Source: Gracilaria gracilis (taxonomy: Eukaryota > Rhodophyta > Florideophyceae > Gracilariales > Gracilariaceae). Taken from it: a stretch of 64,000 nt of DNA. The notes beneath the pieces were generated by a model that searched no databases, was not told the origin of the DNA, and worked only from the letters and a program-made list of their open reading frames with translations. Shown here piece by piece: positions 53,611 through 64,000 of the stretch. The stretch is from contig JARGSG010000214.1 of assembly GCA_030374805.1 (NCBI GenBank), positions 372,001-436,000 of the forward strand, given 5' to 3'. Positions within the stretch are counted from its first letter, which is position 1. Each line of letters opens with the position of its first letter. The position numbers were made by a program, and so were the translations under genes.

Positions 53611-54070
53611 AAGTCTCTAACAGATTCAACGATATGCATGTTAATTCCAGTCAAAGCTTTGCCGGAAAATTGGATGACGTGGATTTGAATCGAAGGCCTG
53701 TTTGCCAACTAGCGTTCCGATAACACCGAAGTACTAAATTCACGCCTACCGACATCCTTAACAATCCTATTAAAGCTGTTCTTTCCCCAATGCTACCATT
53801 TCAAAAAGTGATGAACAGACTTTGCACGATTGTTGACCGCTAGAAAAAGAGCGTACAGTACCATGTCCAAGATCGCCCCCTATATCTGCAGGTAGGTGTC
53901 AAGATTTTGATAGGAATTGCCCCAGCACGTCTCATTCCAGACGCAAGTAGGAGGCGGATCTTGCCCAATGGCTTCCAAACCACCTTTAACGGGTTTGAAA
54001 GTGCCATTTTTACCATTGATGGCGCCGGTGATGACCCAAACTAGTTGATTATCTCCAACCACTTTCGTAA

Positions 54071-55965
54071 ATGAGACACCTGCCTGACCCATCTGGCACT
54101 CTTCTCCCAACAACTGGTCTTTTCAAAACCATTCTTCAGACCGACGAGCCGTTTTCGTCGACATTTTTGGACATTGCAAACATGTTTCATACGATACAGC
54201 TTTCTGACTGGTTATCACACCTCTTCCCACTTCAACTTATAGTCTTCAGAAATCTGCCCGGCTCTTTACAGCAAACTCTGATCTCCACTCTCGGGCCCTG
54301 GCCAAAACAGAATGAACTTCTGCGCCCTTTCCAAAGAACGCTTCCGGTCGGGTTTAAGTGGGCGGCGCATATTGCCCACAACCTCGTTTCTGCCGCCATC
54401 GACGATTCTTACCTCCGCTTTAGATCCTCGCTCCCCGCACCCTACCCAAATTCCTTCCATCTCTGTGATCGTCGACCCCTGCTACGTACTCTCCAGCAGC
54501 TATGCCCTGCTTTTGCGCATTACAGACGATAATAACATCGTCTTCGCAAGCTGGGACCCGTCTGAAGTCACAAATTCAACATCACTTTACTATGCTCCTT
54601 TTGGAGCGCAACCTATCAATAAACACTTCGAAATCATCCACTCCTGGCGTCATAGAAAGAAAGGCCATCAAATTCATAGGTTGGATTTGGGATTTGCGTC
54701 GAAGAATCATCTTCCCTCCCAACACAAAACTTTCCAATGTCTTCACCCACGCAAAAATATATGCATGCAGCCTAGAAGTAACACGTAGACTTCCTGGCGA
54801 CCAGCAATCCCACCTCCAACATTTGTGAGGCAAGCTCATTTGGCTTGCTCTAGGTAATCGCCTAATCTTCGCAGTACTCTCCAACGCGCTTAGGCTCTTT
54901 CAAGATCAATCCTCGAACCCACGAAGAGCATTAAGGGCGGCAATCGAACCACAGATTGCAGCCGATCTTCCACCCCTTTCTCGTTTTCCCCCAGGGACAC
55001 TACGGGAAAATCTTATGGTTACCTTTGATGTTTCGCTACGCAAAAGAGCCATTGTTTATTCTACAGCCACTCCCGACACCAAAAGAAATCTCTTAGAGAG
55101 TATATGAGCTCCGGATTTGGCATTCTTCTTTGGTATCGAGCCATTAGACCACTTTGGGACGCATCCTCTCCCGCGATTATCACTTGAACTATGCCTATGG
55201 ACGAATCTATTGATCAATTCGTCAACTCTGCCACACGGACTACCGCCTTTGCGCTTACATGGAAGACTAGTGAACAAATCAATATTTAAAGTCAAAAATG
55301 TTGCTGCTCGCGCTTCGGTCGCTGATACCGAGGCAAATCATCGGAAAACGGGTTTCATTTGTTTCGGACTACCTCATGGTCGTCAGTGCCATGGGGAAAG
55401 GCAGATCTTTGAGTCCTGCTCTCTACTACAGTGCCCAAAAGTTCTGCGCGCTATGTATCGCCGCCGATCTGCACCCGAAAATACTTCACATAAGCACATC
55501 AATAAACCCCGCAGATCAGCCATCTCTAGATGGGCTCTGGCACGCATTGTACCCAAGCCATTTAGGGCACCCTTTTACACACCTTCCGCCACTCTAATGC
55601 GAGAAATTATATATCATACATCGAATAGCACGCGTGCCAGTTCCGTGCAAATTAACCGGGACCATAGAATTTTGACAGCTGGGCACCAGCCAGCGAAGTG
55701 CTACCGGGTAGATCGACAACCAAACATTTACAACCCCTCCCGGTCATTCTTCGAACAGCACCCTGTCATATCGCGTAGTATCAAACCTCAGACTGTCACG
55801 AATTATTGCAGAGCTCTATATGCCTTCAATTCCAAAAACAATATCAGTTTCGCTTCACTGGCGCCCCTCGATCCAACACTTCCCACATATTTCGAAAACG
55901 TTTACGCCGAAAATCCAAGAGATGGAAACAAGGAACCGATGTCCAATGCACTCTGCGTCTTGTAA
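54071..55965 (+). mobile_element. DIRS-like retroelement relic, copy 1 (RT, RNase H, recombinase N-terminus)
   Basis: RT palm begins near 54,150 (FLDIANMFHTIQL) with FPLQ...FRNLPGSLQQTL; the catalytic box is RITDDNNIVFA (~54,516-54,548). The thumb is IKFIGWIWDLRRRIIFPPNT. RNase H: VTFDVSLRKRAIVYSTATP, LALRSLIPRQIIGKRVSFVS then SDYLMVVSAMGKGRS, and ISTSINPADQPS. At 55,770-55,950 SIKPQTVTNYCRALYAFNSK and YFENVYAENPRDGNKEPMSN resemble the N-terminal SAM-like domain of a tyrosine recombinase. RT-RNase H followed by a recombinase is the DIRS order. Multiple frameshifts; the catalytic domain of the recombinase is missing. Confidence 0.65.
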
Positions 55966-56474
55966 ATAGTCGACGGCAGCGGTAAGACACACCTGTCACT
56001 TGCTCATCGTTGTTTCAAAGGCTGACAAAAGTCCCACACTGCATACTGATCAATGCCGTTAACAAAAAGATATAATTTTCTTCGGTTCGAAGGTTACAAA
56101 TCGAGAAGATGACAGCAATAGGAGTTGCTATGGCTGTAGCCTTACACGTGCAATTGCCAACAAGTAAAGCCCTTAATTTACGGTTCTGGGATATTGCCTT
56201 ACCGGACGATTTCCTAGTTTCTGGTTTTGGCGCTGGAGAGGCTGGCATTGCGATCAAGAAATTAGGAACCGAACCAATGTAATTTGTGAAGATATAACAA
56301 TCTATGTGTATTTCGTTGCTCTCAGTTACATTTAGGTGCATTTAAAACGTGGAAGAAATGAATTACTGTTCAACGTGTCGATTTGAACGTGTTCTAAGAA
56401 TCTGAAGAAATCTCTTAATCACTTTGGTCTTAATTCTATAACGCTCACTAGCCAATCTACTAGGAGCGGTGGTA

Positions 56475-58530
56475 CAGGTGAACACTGTTATTAGTGTGGG
56501 CCACACTAATTCTGAATCCTTTGTTCTCGACTATCTCACACAAATAGTGTGGCCAACACTATTTCGGAAGCCACACTAATTATAATGCGGATTTATTAGT
56601 TTGGGCCACACTATTTACAAGTCACCTAAATACTGTGGGGTCTGAGCTTAGGCTACGCAGTCCTTCCAACGGTGCCGCCCACGAAATTATCTCAATACTT
56701 GTTGATAATAACTTGCAGTTCGAGAAACAACTGCCATTGCCCCTACTGCGCGTTGAGGTTCAGACCCATGCCGCACTTGATCATGGCTTTTCTCGCAGAG
56801 CTTACTACGTCTTTGCCTCGCTGTGCACTCACAGCTCTACCGACTTTGCAGCCAGATTCAGGAAATGACGCATCCCCGGGTTCGTCAGCTTACCAGCAGC
56901 TTCAACGCCCTCCAATCAGATACCATGGTCTAGCACATCCAGCTTGAAATCGTCGCACTGATCACGCCAGTACGTTTTAATCATTTGGATAACAAAACTT
57001 TCGGCAGGTTGAACCAAATGGGTGGCATTACAGGGGAAGAACCAAATTTCGGTTCTGGACTCCACCAAGGCTTCCTTTAGCTGGTCAGTGATATCATAAC
57101 TGTTCCCATTGTCGATGTACAGAACTCGCTTTCGACGGTTTATTAAGGGAGATAGAACTCTCCTCTCTTTAATACATTGCAAAAACACTCGCTTATCCAT
57201 CCACGCCTTTGGTCCCGTCCAGTAAGTCACCCCTGGTACGTCGTCGGCAAGACCGCGAATCGGGTAGTTCTTCTCAGCGTTTTTACATATCATCATTGGC
57301 ATCTCCAGTCGTGCATTTCGCCCACCAGCAATTAGAAACATCATCCTCCTGCCGTCATCTCCGGTGACGACGTCCGCGTAACGAACATTTGCGTCCCCGA
57401 CTAACGCCAGTGTTCTTGGATTGTCCATTTTGATGCACAAGTGTGTCTCATCTGCGTTGAATACGTCTCCTTCGCACAATTTATTAAGGCAAAATTCTGA
57501 AGCAAGTTGGCCAAGATGGAAAGCCACTTCCCTTTCAATATGTTATTGTTTTGCTAGAGATGCCAAACGTTTTCAGCACTGGGAGCGGTTAATTATGTGG
57601 GACTTTTCCATAAACGCCTGAATCCACCGCGTTGTGATGCGATATTTGATCTTAGTTTCACTTTCTGGATCCATTACAGTGTTATAATCGACCCCATCTG
57701 TTTCGTTTGCAATCAACATAAGTGCAAGGCGTCAGAGTAATCGAGAGTTTAATTTCACTCCTGCCTTTCTCATTCGAATAAACTCTTACAGAAGATCGTC
57801 TTGTAACCCCCACACCAACGCCTTAACTTTACGACCCTTTCCTCCAGACGCCTTGCAGCAGTGCTTTTGCAGACTGTTTTTTGTGTGCTTTACAAACGAA
57901 TATCGGTTTGTTTTTGAACATTGGTTGTGGCCTGCAATGATTGTCTCTCTCAGCTTCCAATACCTACTTGCTGGTTGAAGATAGGATTCGACAGTGTCTC
58001 GAGACTGGTGAGAAAACTGTTTAACTGCTCGTGAAATGGCACGCTTAACGACGTGAACTGTGCGGATTTGCATCATCCACGTGGCAATGGAGGCCGTTTG
58101 TGTGTTGGTTAGGATTTTTTTTGCTCTTCGCTTCGTCTCCGAGGAAGTTTGAGAGTCCCCATCTACATTCCCGGAAGCGCTGGGTTTTGTGGATTCAACA
58201 TGTGTATGTTGTTGCTCTGTAGAAGCCGGTAGGTGTGACTGGCTCTGAGGTCATTAGCGGAAATGCGTTAAGGATGGGAGACGCAATGAGAGACACTTTT
58301 GTTCTCTACGGGGGAAGAGGGGGACCTGCTGAGCTTGAGCTAGGAGAAAACTTCCTGACGCTGTGAGCCATAAACATTGCGCCTAAACGATTTGAAAAGC
58401 TGCACAACTGTTGTCTCACGCACACCATTCCGGAGAGACTAGTCGGCATCCGCACATATATTTGTTTGGGCCAAACTAAATAAGGTGTCTAAACTATTTT
58501 TGGACCCACACTTATAATATTGTTCACCTG
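56475..58530. mobile_element. complete pogo-like (Tc1/mariner) transposon
   Basis: 2,056 bp. Left end CAGGTGAACACTGTTATTAG; right end reverse-complements to CAGGTGAACAATATTATAAG. Both are flanked by TA (56,473-56,474 and 58,531-58,532). Subterminal AGTGTGGCC(A)CACTA motifs are repeated inside the left end (56,500-56,620). One transposase gene lies on the minus strand. Confidence 0.9.
56916..58245 (-). pseudogene. pogo/Tigger-like DDE transposase
   Basis: The N-terminal part (from ~58,245, through 58076-57786) contains a helical DNA-binding region (ARAISRAVKQ-like and VWGLQDDLLEFIRMRKAGVK), fitting a CENP-B/Tc5 HTH. After two stops and frame breaks near 57.5-57.8 kb, the 203-codon frame 57527-56916 holds the DDE_1 domain: VFNADETHLCIKMD (first Asp), VTGDDGRRMMFLIAGGRNAR, VLYIDNGNSYD (second Asp), and PCNATHLVQPAESFVIQMIK, where Glu stands at the position usually held by the third Asp (Q-P-x-D). 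Related proteins cut and paste DNA at TA sites. Confidence 0.82.
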
Positions 58531-59018
58531 TAACTTACAATGGGGTTTCAAGACACGCGAAAAATGATTTATTTGCAGGTGAGGGAGCCAAACCCAAGCC
58601 AAGGCATCTCCACCGCCGTAGTGTGTGTCAGCTTGGAGAAGCCGTGCTTAAGATTGGCGCTCTGCTCCCGACCTCAAATCTTCATGTGCCTGTTGCTTTT
58701 CTTCACACACTGCCACCCACGCTTCCTGCAAGTGGCGTGCAGCGTCACCTCCTGTACAGCCGACCACACCTCCGCCCTTGCAAACCCGAACGATCTTCTC
58801 GACACCCAATGGCAATGATCAGCAATGGGTGTTGTTGCTTTGCTCTTCCTTCTCATGCCTAAGCCGTACCGCCCTAAAACCATAACCAATTCCCCCCGTA
58901 CCCACAGGATCTTTTCAAGGCGCCCCAACATGGGTCGACCAGACAGCAGGAATCACTATCTCCCCAAAAATCGCGAGTATAATTTGACTGGCCGTGGAAC
59001 CATCAATGCCTCCTCCTT

Positions 59019-60052
59019 TTGGCCGAGTTCAAATCTGGTTTGAATCCGGCCATTGCTTCTGCCCGACATGTACTTTATCTAGCGCATGCAACGTTGTTTT
59101 CGTCTAAGTCGTCACAATGCGTTCCTACAATGAACCAAGGCCTCCAGCGTAGCAAACCATTTTCCCCAGCGCTGCATTTAACCTCTATATGTTTACCGTT
59201 ACAGTCCGTGTTGCGCCGAAACTTTCACATCAACTTAACCGCGTTAATCTTATATATTTCTTCTTCATTCTTCTGTATTGCCTCAGGCCGACCCCGTCAT
59301 CCAAACACCGCTCGTCCGCTCCGTCTTTCCGAAAGCCGATCGCAAAACCATCTCACTACGTCTGCCAATAACCGTTTTGCTCCACAAACTACTTTGGACT
59401 TCAGCTTCGCCACGACGGTGGATCTGTTAAACGCAACAGACGACGTTCTACGCAACTCACTCACCTCCCGCCATATTACAGTCGCGACACACGCCACTCG
59501 CAAGGTCCTTTTGCTGGTAGTTCTCGAAGCTCAACTTAATGCGCAGAAAACCCAACAGGTTGCCGCACTAAAGTTTTCAATGGATCACATACTCCCGATG
59601 ACCGTAAGCGAGATTTTGAAAGCGCCCAACGCCGATTCTTCTTCATTTTTGGCGCTTCTGAAACGAGCTCATCAATTTGACAGGACTCTTTCCCCCCTCC
59701 TGAAGAGCCGTCCAGCGAACAACTGTCTCACCTAGCCAAGACTTGGAAGCTGGTCTCAATAGAAACTGAGCATGCTGAACCAGCTATTCAGCTGGCCGAC
59801 ATGGCACCGGTTGTGACCCAAGTCCCCGAAATCCCTCCCCCGCTCCCGCACCCATCAACATTAGAAATTCTTCTCGGAAACGGCCATGATGATGCCCTGC
59901 AGCCTGACGCAGACGGACAGCAGCCCAAAGAGCCGCCACGTAAAAAGCTCAAAGGCACGTCCGTCGGTGGCATTGCTAACATCGACGAGAACGGAAAAAA
60001 GCACTGCCAATCGACCCTTTGGCTTCGTCCATATCCAGGAAAACGCCTATGC
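59019..60052 (+). pseudogene. Gag-like ORF of DIRS-like copy 2
   Basis: Frame 59019-59735 has FATTVDLLNATDDVLRNSLT, HATRKVLLLVVLEAQLNAQK and FSMDHILPMTVSEILKAP. A slip in a C-run near 59,700 leads to EEPSSEQLSHLAKTWKLVSI and then a Pro-rich, Lys-rich tail (PPRKKLKGTSVGGIANID). Mostly helical and located upstream of RT, so a structural/Gag role is inferred from position. Confidence 0.45.
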
Positions 60053-61379
60053 TGACCGTCTGTGTGTCCGAACTATCCGCAGGAAAGCTGACTAAAGGGC
60101 TCTTAATGAGAGGGCGCTGCATCAAGTCAGCCGTCGCTCAGGTTTAGTGGTTCCATGGTCGAAACGGCGAAAGTAAGGCGGCAGAAGCCGAAGCCTATAT
60201 GCTGGGACGAATTCTGCACCTCGGTCTCCTTCAGCTAAACATAATGGAGGATTCATTAGAGCAGCTCACCTGGATTGAGGGGGCAGCCAGCAGGTTGTAC
60301 GCACTCATTTACGTCGAGACCAATGCCCGCACGATGCATTTGCTCCAATCTCTCGCGTATCCAATCTTGGCGCGCCAAACCTCCTTCCAGATTACGACTC
60401 CTCCCTCGCTCGCACACTGCCAATCAACGCCAGGGCCCACAATGCCTTCAAATCAATGAAAGCGATACAGGCTCGCAAGCCCAGGCAAACAAGACGCGGC
60501 AACCACGAGCTCAGGTTTTGGGAACACGACACCCCAAAAACCTCTGGAGTACAACAGGCGCCAGTAGGTCAGTTTTCCGGCATCACATCTCAAGACCCCC
60601 GAACAAGTCTCAATATATTCCCGCTCCAATTTTCGTTCTTTCGTACCCCTTTCAATCTAAGCCGAATAATATCTGCAATCAACCTCGCATTCGCCCCCAC
60701 GGAACCGATCCTTAATGAACCTTCCCCATCCGCCAGTGTGCTTATATCTAAGTCCCAAAAAGCCTGCATTGGCTCCATTTGTCGAAGGCTGTTCCAGCAC
60801 CCCAGAGATCCCTCCCCTTCCCCCTCAGCTACTCAAGCTCCCGAAGTCGCTCTGCCGTACCGGAATGGAAAACTAGTCCCATTCGGCGTCACCCTCTTGC
60901 ACCAATCTCTACGTGGTTCCTTTTTCCCCTTGCGCTCGGAGCTCCTTGACCTTCCAAAAACACGCCCTTCCCAATTCCGGTATCTCTGGTAGCAGCACCT
61001 TCGTCTCGAGTGGTAAAAACTCTTCAGCGACTCAAAGACCAAATCATTCGTGCTATCACTTCAAAAAGTCGCAATCTGCCCTCCTCCCCAGCCGCCAAAG
61101 CCCTCGTGCTTGCCTGAAGACTACGCTCTGATTGTCAAATGAATGCATGATTCCGGATTGCTGGCGTGGGCATTCTTCTCTTGAGAAACAAAGGTCCACA
61201 CTAGGCTGCTAACCTTTCTCACAATTTTCCTCTTCGCCATCGCTAAATCCGAAACTGCGCAACGCCTAATCAGCTAGCCAATGGAGCACAACGCCTATAT
61301 GCCGGACCCTCCTTAAACTGCTCTCCCGACCCCCGATATCTTCAAAACCTTCTGCCAGACTGACCTGCCTCTATCTGCA

Positions 61380-62766
61380 ATATTCCTCGACATTAAAAAT
61401 ATGTTCCACAACATACAGCTCCCTCCTTGGTTAGCAAACCTCTTTCCCCTCCAAGCAGTGTCGTTTGGCAATCTTCCCGGGACCTTGCAGCAAACCCTAA
61501 CCTCAAGTTTTGGCCGTAGGCCAAAACAGAGAAAACTGCTCCGTTTTCTTTCAACGGACCCTCCCGATGGATTTCAAGTGTACTGTGCATATTATACACT
61601 ACATGGTACCCGCAGCAATTCGGGAATCGTTCCGCCGATTCAAGGCAGCGCTTGCCGCTCACTACCAGAACTCTTTGGCTTCGGTGGCGTCATAAGCTCC
61701 CTGTCATATTCTCTCAAACAGCTACGCGTTCCTTCTACACATCAGCGATGATTTTAACGTTAACTTTGCCGGCTAGGAAGCAGCACAAGTTAAAGCGTTC
61801 CAGCTTCACATAACAAAATTTCTCTCAGAATACGGGCTCCCTATCAAAGCGATAAAATCAACTCCTCCGGGCTACGTCCAGACAAATTCAATCAAGTTCA
61901 TAGGCTGTATATGGGATTTCCGTCAGCGCATCATCGTTCCCCCCGACAACAAGCTCTCCGACGTCATGTCGCACGCCAACCTCTTCTTCCAGAGTCTCAG
62001 CGTAACCAAAAGGCTGCCTGTTGACGAGGAAAACCACCTTGAACAGCTTGTGGGCAAGATCGTCTGGCCCAGGCTCGGTAACGGCCCGATCATCTCAGCT
62101 CTCTCTGACTGTTACAGTAGCGTCTCCTCCAGCGACATTCATCGAACTCAGTAACAGCGGGGAATGCTGCTATCGAGCTAGAGAACATTGCCGGTCTCCT
62201 GACTCTCTCGCGCTTCTCCCCCGGAACGCCCTTGTGGAAAACTGTCGTCGCTTTGGATGACTCCCTTCGCAAAGATGCCGTCGTGTACACCACAACCCCC
62301 TCCCACACAACACATCGCCTCTTGTAAGCCCCGTCAAGTTCTAGAATGCTCCTCCCTCTCTCGTTCAGCCAATAAAAATACCCTCGCCAGTCTCTCCTGC
62401 ACACGGCACAAAGGACAACCCCATCGAGAACTTTGTGAAATCTCCCTCCTGAAATACGGCCTTCGCTCACGCTTGGGAACGTAGCGAGCATATTAACATA
62501 CTGGAAGGAAGAACAGCGCTTCTCGCGCTCCGTTGGCTTATATCAAAGCGAATCATCGGAAAAAGAGTAATAATTCTATCCGACTCTCTCGTGGTCGTCG
62601 GTGGCCTGTTCAAAGGCAGGTCTTTTAGCAGAGCCCTTAATCGCATAGCCCAAAAGTTCTGAGCGCTGTGTCTGGCGGCCGACCTGCACCCCATCTTGGT
62701 GCACATAAGCACATCAATAAACCCCACCGATCAGTCGTCCCGAGACTGAGTGCAGCTGCTCCACCC
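61380..62766 (+). pseudogene. RT-RNase H of DIRS-like copy 2
   Basis: Aligns motif by motif with 54.15-55.60 kb. Catalytic S-D-D replaces T-D-D of copy 1. RNase H keeps an Asp (ALDDS), Glu (NILEG) and Asp (LSDS). In-frame stops occur (for example within QKF-stop-ALCLAADL) and frameshifts near 61.7 and 62.3 kb. The RNase H ending in S-x-N-P-x-D-x-x-S-R is the style seen in DIRS/Ngaro-type elements. Confidence 0.7.
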
Positions 62767-62769
62767 GCA

Positions 62770-63385
62770 ACGCAAACCCCTGCAACAATCCTTATAATCT
62801 CTGCCGCGGCCGAGGAGTCGCAAAAGGATGAAGTTGATTTGAGCGGGAACTGGTACGTATGTGAGTGGGGTGGTGGTATGCGGTGCGAGGGAGATGGTGA
62901 AGCAAAGGACGGAGAATATGGGCCTGAGTGGTCGGGTAGTAATGTTGTGGAAGCAAGTGGCGCAGGTGGAAAATGTGTGAGAGTTGTGGTTGGAGTTGAC
63001 GGAGCTGTAGAGGGAAGGAGGAGTCAGGAGAGAAAAGAGGATATGGCAAAATTCACTGCTGTCACCATGGTCTCGGGGTGGACGTGGCTGTGTGAGGGGG
63101 AGAAGGAGGGAAGATAAAGGAGGGGAGGTTGGAGGGCCTCGGCTGAGGAAGAGGCTGAAGGGAAGGAGGGGGGGTTGATGGTTAAGAAATTTGGGGAGGT
63201 CTGTTTGAGGCGGCTGCTTCCAGGGAAACTCCACTACTCAGGTTCGATAGTGTGGCGGCACCTGCACGGAAGGTGGAACGCATATTGAAGTAGCAGCAGG
63301 AAAAGAGCTGGGAGGGTTTCGAGCCGCTCTGGTGCTGGGAAATCGAAAGAGAATGGAGATCGTTGTCGTTTGGAGTTCTTCAATT
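62770..63385. other. G-rich plus strand, no gene called
   Basis: Both a Ser/Pro-rich minus frame (63234-62731) and a Gly/Glu-rich plus frame (62668-63117) are open because of composition. The strand skew resembles the A/B element at 15-20 kb. Confidence 0.35.
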
Positions 63386-63389
63386 TCAA

Positions 63390-63702
63390 ATTTAGGGAGA
63401 CTGAGACCCAGGATCCGAATGCAGGATTGGAATGACGGAGCGCTAGTGGTGGGTTCGAAATTTTTTAGAGTGTTTTTTACGAGTGTGCGGAGCGTAAAGT
63501 TACGAGCGGTGGCAGGGAAACTGCAAACTAGCCTTCAACCTCATTACGTGAAGTTCGGACTGCACTGAACGGAAACTTTATTTCCAAAAAATATTTTTTT
63601 TGCCTTGCTAACTAGCGCAAACTACAAAAATGCATGTTTTTTCGGACTTTTATTTTCACAACTAGCGATCTAGCATACTAAACTAGCATTCCGAGAACAC
63701 CG
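63390..63702 (-). repeat. terminal region of a CGGTGTT element, inverted relative to 52.04 kb
   Basis: Reverse complement matches 52,042-52,370 with scattered changes: CTAGATCGCTAGTTGTGAA, TTCCGTTCAGTGCAGT and CTGCATTCGGATCCTG are shared. The end CATTCCGAGAACACCG lies at 63,702. Similarity stops at GGTCTCAG/GAGTCTCAG. Confidence 0.8.
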
Positions 63703-63996
63703 ACGTTCTGTAGAGCTGAGGCTAGCACCGCGCAGGAGGCGGGCAATGACCTCTTTTTCTTTCGCTGGCCTAGAACTGGGATTGCCTGATCCAGAGCTCG
63801 CCGAAGGCGGAGGAGGACCATCATCTGGTTCGTTTGTCACCGCCGGAGCGGACTGCCCCATTTTGGGATCTGCAGAAGCCATTGAACCAGGCTCCGCCGG
63901 AAAGTCCTCATCTTGGTTGTCTTCTCCGACCGCGTCGGTTTCTTTGTCATTGTCTTCGACCACCTCGCTCGAATCATCGGGGTCGTTATCCACCAT
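63670..63996 (-). CDS. acidic, disordered protein N-terminus truncated by a transposon end
   Basis: ATG at 63,996 (MVDNDPDDSSEVVEDNDKE). About 60 acidic residues are followed by a Pro/Ser/Gly-rich stretch and KEKEVIARLLRGASLSS. The last residues (SRNASLVC-stop) are encoded by the transposon terminus at 63,702, so the original C-terminus is lost. The gene could start upstream beyond the window edge. No family recognised. Confidence 0.45.
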   Translation of the reverse strand: MVDNDPDDSSEVVEDNDKETDAVGEDNQDEDFPAEPGSMASADPKMGQSAPAVTNEPDDGPPPPSASSGSGNPSSRPAKEKEVIARLLRGASLSSTERRCSRNASLVC

Positions 63997-64000
63997 TGGA

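Larger units (their letters stand above)
52042..53728. mobile_element. 1.7-kb element with CGGTGTTCTCGG termini
   Basis: Left end CGGTGTTCTCGGAATGCTAT; right end AGCGTTCCGATAACACCG, its imperfect inverse. The first ~330 bp reappear reverse-complemented at 63,390-63,702. It carries coding-like frames at 52.78-53.61 kb. Same terminus family as the MITEs at 12.47 and 20.72 kb, so it may be an autonomous or gene-carrying relative. Confidence 0.55.
58600..62766 (+). mobile_element. DIRS-like retroelement relic, copy 2 (Gag-like, RT, RNase H)
   Basis: Gag-like region 59.02-60.05 kb, then linker frames to 61.0 kb. RT: IKNMFHNIQLPPWL-like and FPLQAVSFGNLPGTLQQTL at 61.39-61.50; the box HISDDFNVNFA at ~61,733-61,765; thumb IKFIGCIWDFRQRIIVPPDN at 61.89-61.95. 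RNase H: VVALDDSLRKDAVVYTTTP, NILEGRTALLALRWLISKRI, RVIILSDSLVVVGGLFKGRS and ISTSINPTDQSSRD, ending at 62.77 kb. No recombinase follows; the sequence changes abruptly to G-rich DNA. Confidence 0.65.

Noticed and set aside
53880..54113. Minus frame with VWVITGAINGKNGTFKP and CVWNETCWGNSYQNLDTYL
   Set aside because: It looks protein-like and may be a fragment of a captured gene, but it is only 77 codons with no recognised family and overlaps the start of the RT region.
62731..63234. Ser/Pro-rich minus ORF (167 codons)
   Set aside because: Composition-driven complement of a G-rich strand; the 5' and 3' portions belong to different repeats.
1..64000. rRNA genes, bacterial operons, riboswitches, origins
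   Set aside because: No such sequence was seen; gene content and mobile elements are eukaryotic.

Overview
The window is eukaryotic nuclear DNA made almost entirely of decayed mobile elements and fragments of host genes. The support for this is a nucleoporin Nup155/Nup170 homologue, a SHAQKYF-type MYB protein, a Dispatched/Patched-like membrane protein, and several eukaryotic transposon superfamilies (Ty3/gypsy, CACTA/Plavaka-like, pogo-like, DIRS-like retroelements, MITEs). Reading frames are mostly uninterrupted by spliceosomal introns, except one intron-signal-rich stretch near 37-38 kb. An alga (perhaps a red alga) would fit this mixture, but that is a low-confidence inference. There is no operon-like organisation.

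Layout. 1-5.2 kb (- strand): Ty3/gypsy retrotransposon (gag, protease, RT, RNase H, start of integrase), cut by the window edge. 8.4-11.4 kb (-): degenerate CACTA/Tnp2-type transposase. 12.2-13.9 kb (+): uncharacterised gene split by a 367-bp palindromic MITE whose removal restores the frame. 14.9-20.2 kb and 31.0-36.6 kb: two diverged copies of one compound element, each with a + strand coiled-coil module (A1, A2, A3) facing a - strand Plavaka/CACTA-like transposase (B) with an N-terminal C2HC finger. 20.7-23.2 kb: a 2.5-kb element bounded by ~250-bp terminal inverted repeats, holding an unknown gene interrupted by two copies of a 280-290 bp MITE. 23.7-24.3 kb: a gag-like fragment hit by a third copy of that MITE. 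24.7-25.2 kb (+): MYB gene. 25.5-27.4 kb (-): Dispatched-like pseudogene. 27.6-28.8 kb (-): coiled-coil gene relic. 29.0-30.7 kb: a cluster of about eight ~74-bp near-perfect hairpins with compensatory changes between arms. 37.2-38.2 kb: tandem ~0.5-kb duplication rich in GT-AG signals and carrying a tRNA-like stretch. 39.3 kb: a 40-bp tandem repeat whose motif recurs inverted at 47.8 kb. 40.2-40.8 kb (-): intact coiled-coil ORF. 42.2-45.5 kb (-): Nup155 pseudogene, preceded by a histidine-phosphatase relic and cut off by a GC-rich simple-sequence block. 46.26-46.67 kb: Tc1/mariner-like MITE. 48.2-49.2 kb: gag-like pseudogene. 52.04-53.73 kb: element with GGTGTTCTCGG termini. 54-56 kb and 58.6-62.8 kb: two DIRS-like retroelements (RT, RNase H; the first also has a tyrosine-recombinase N-terminus). 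56.475-58.530 kb: complete pogo-like transposon with TA duplication. 63.7-64.0 kb (-): acidic ORF truncated by a transposon terminus.

How the parts relate. The strongest candidates for something undescribed are the convergent A/B element, in which two divergent copies keep the same architecture, including a stop codon and an 18-nt gap at the same place, and the self-complementary hairpin family whose arms co-vary. Most genes show stops and frameshifts, so function should be read as ancestral. All homology calls come from reading motifs by eye; no search was run.
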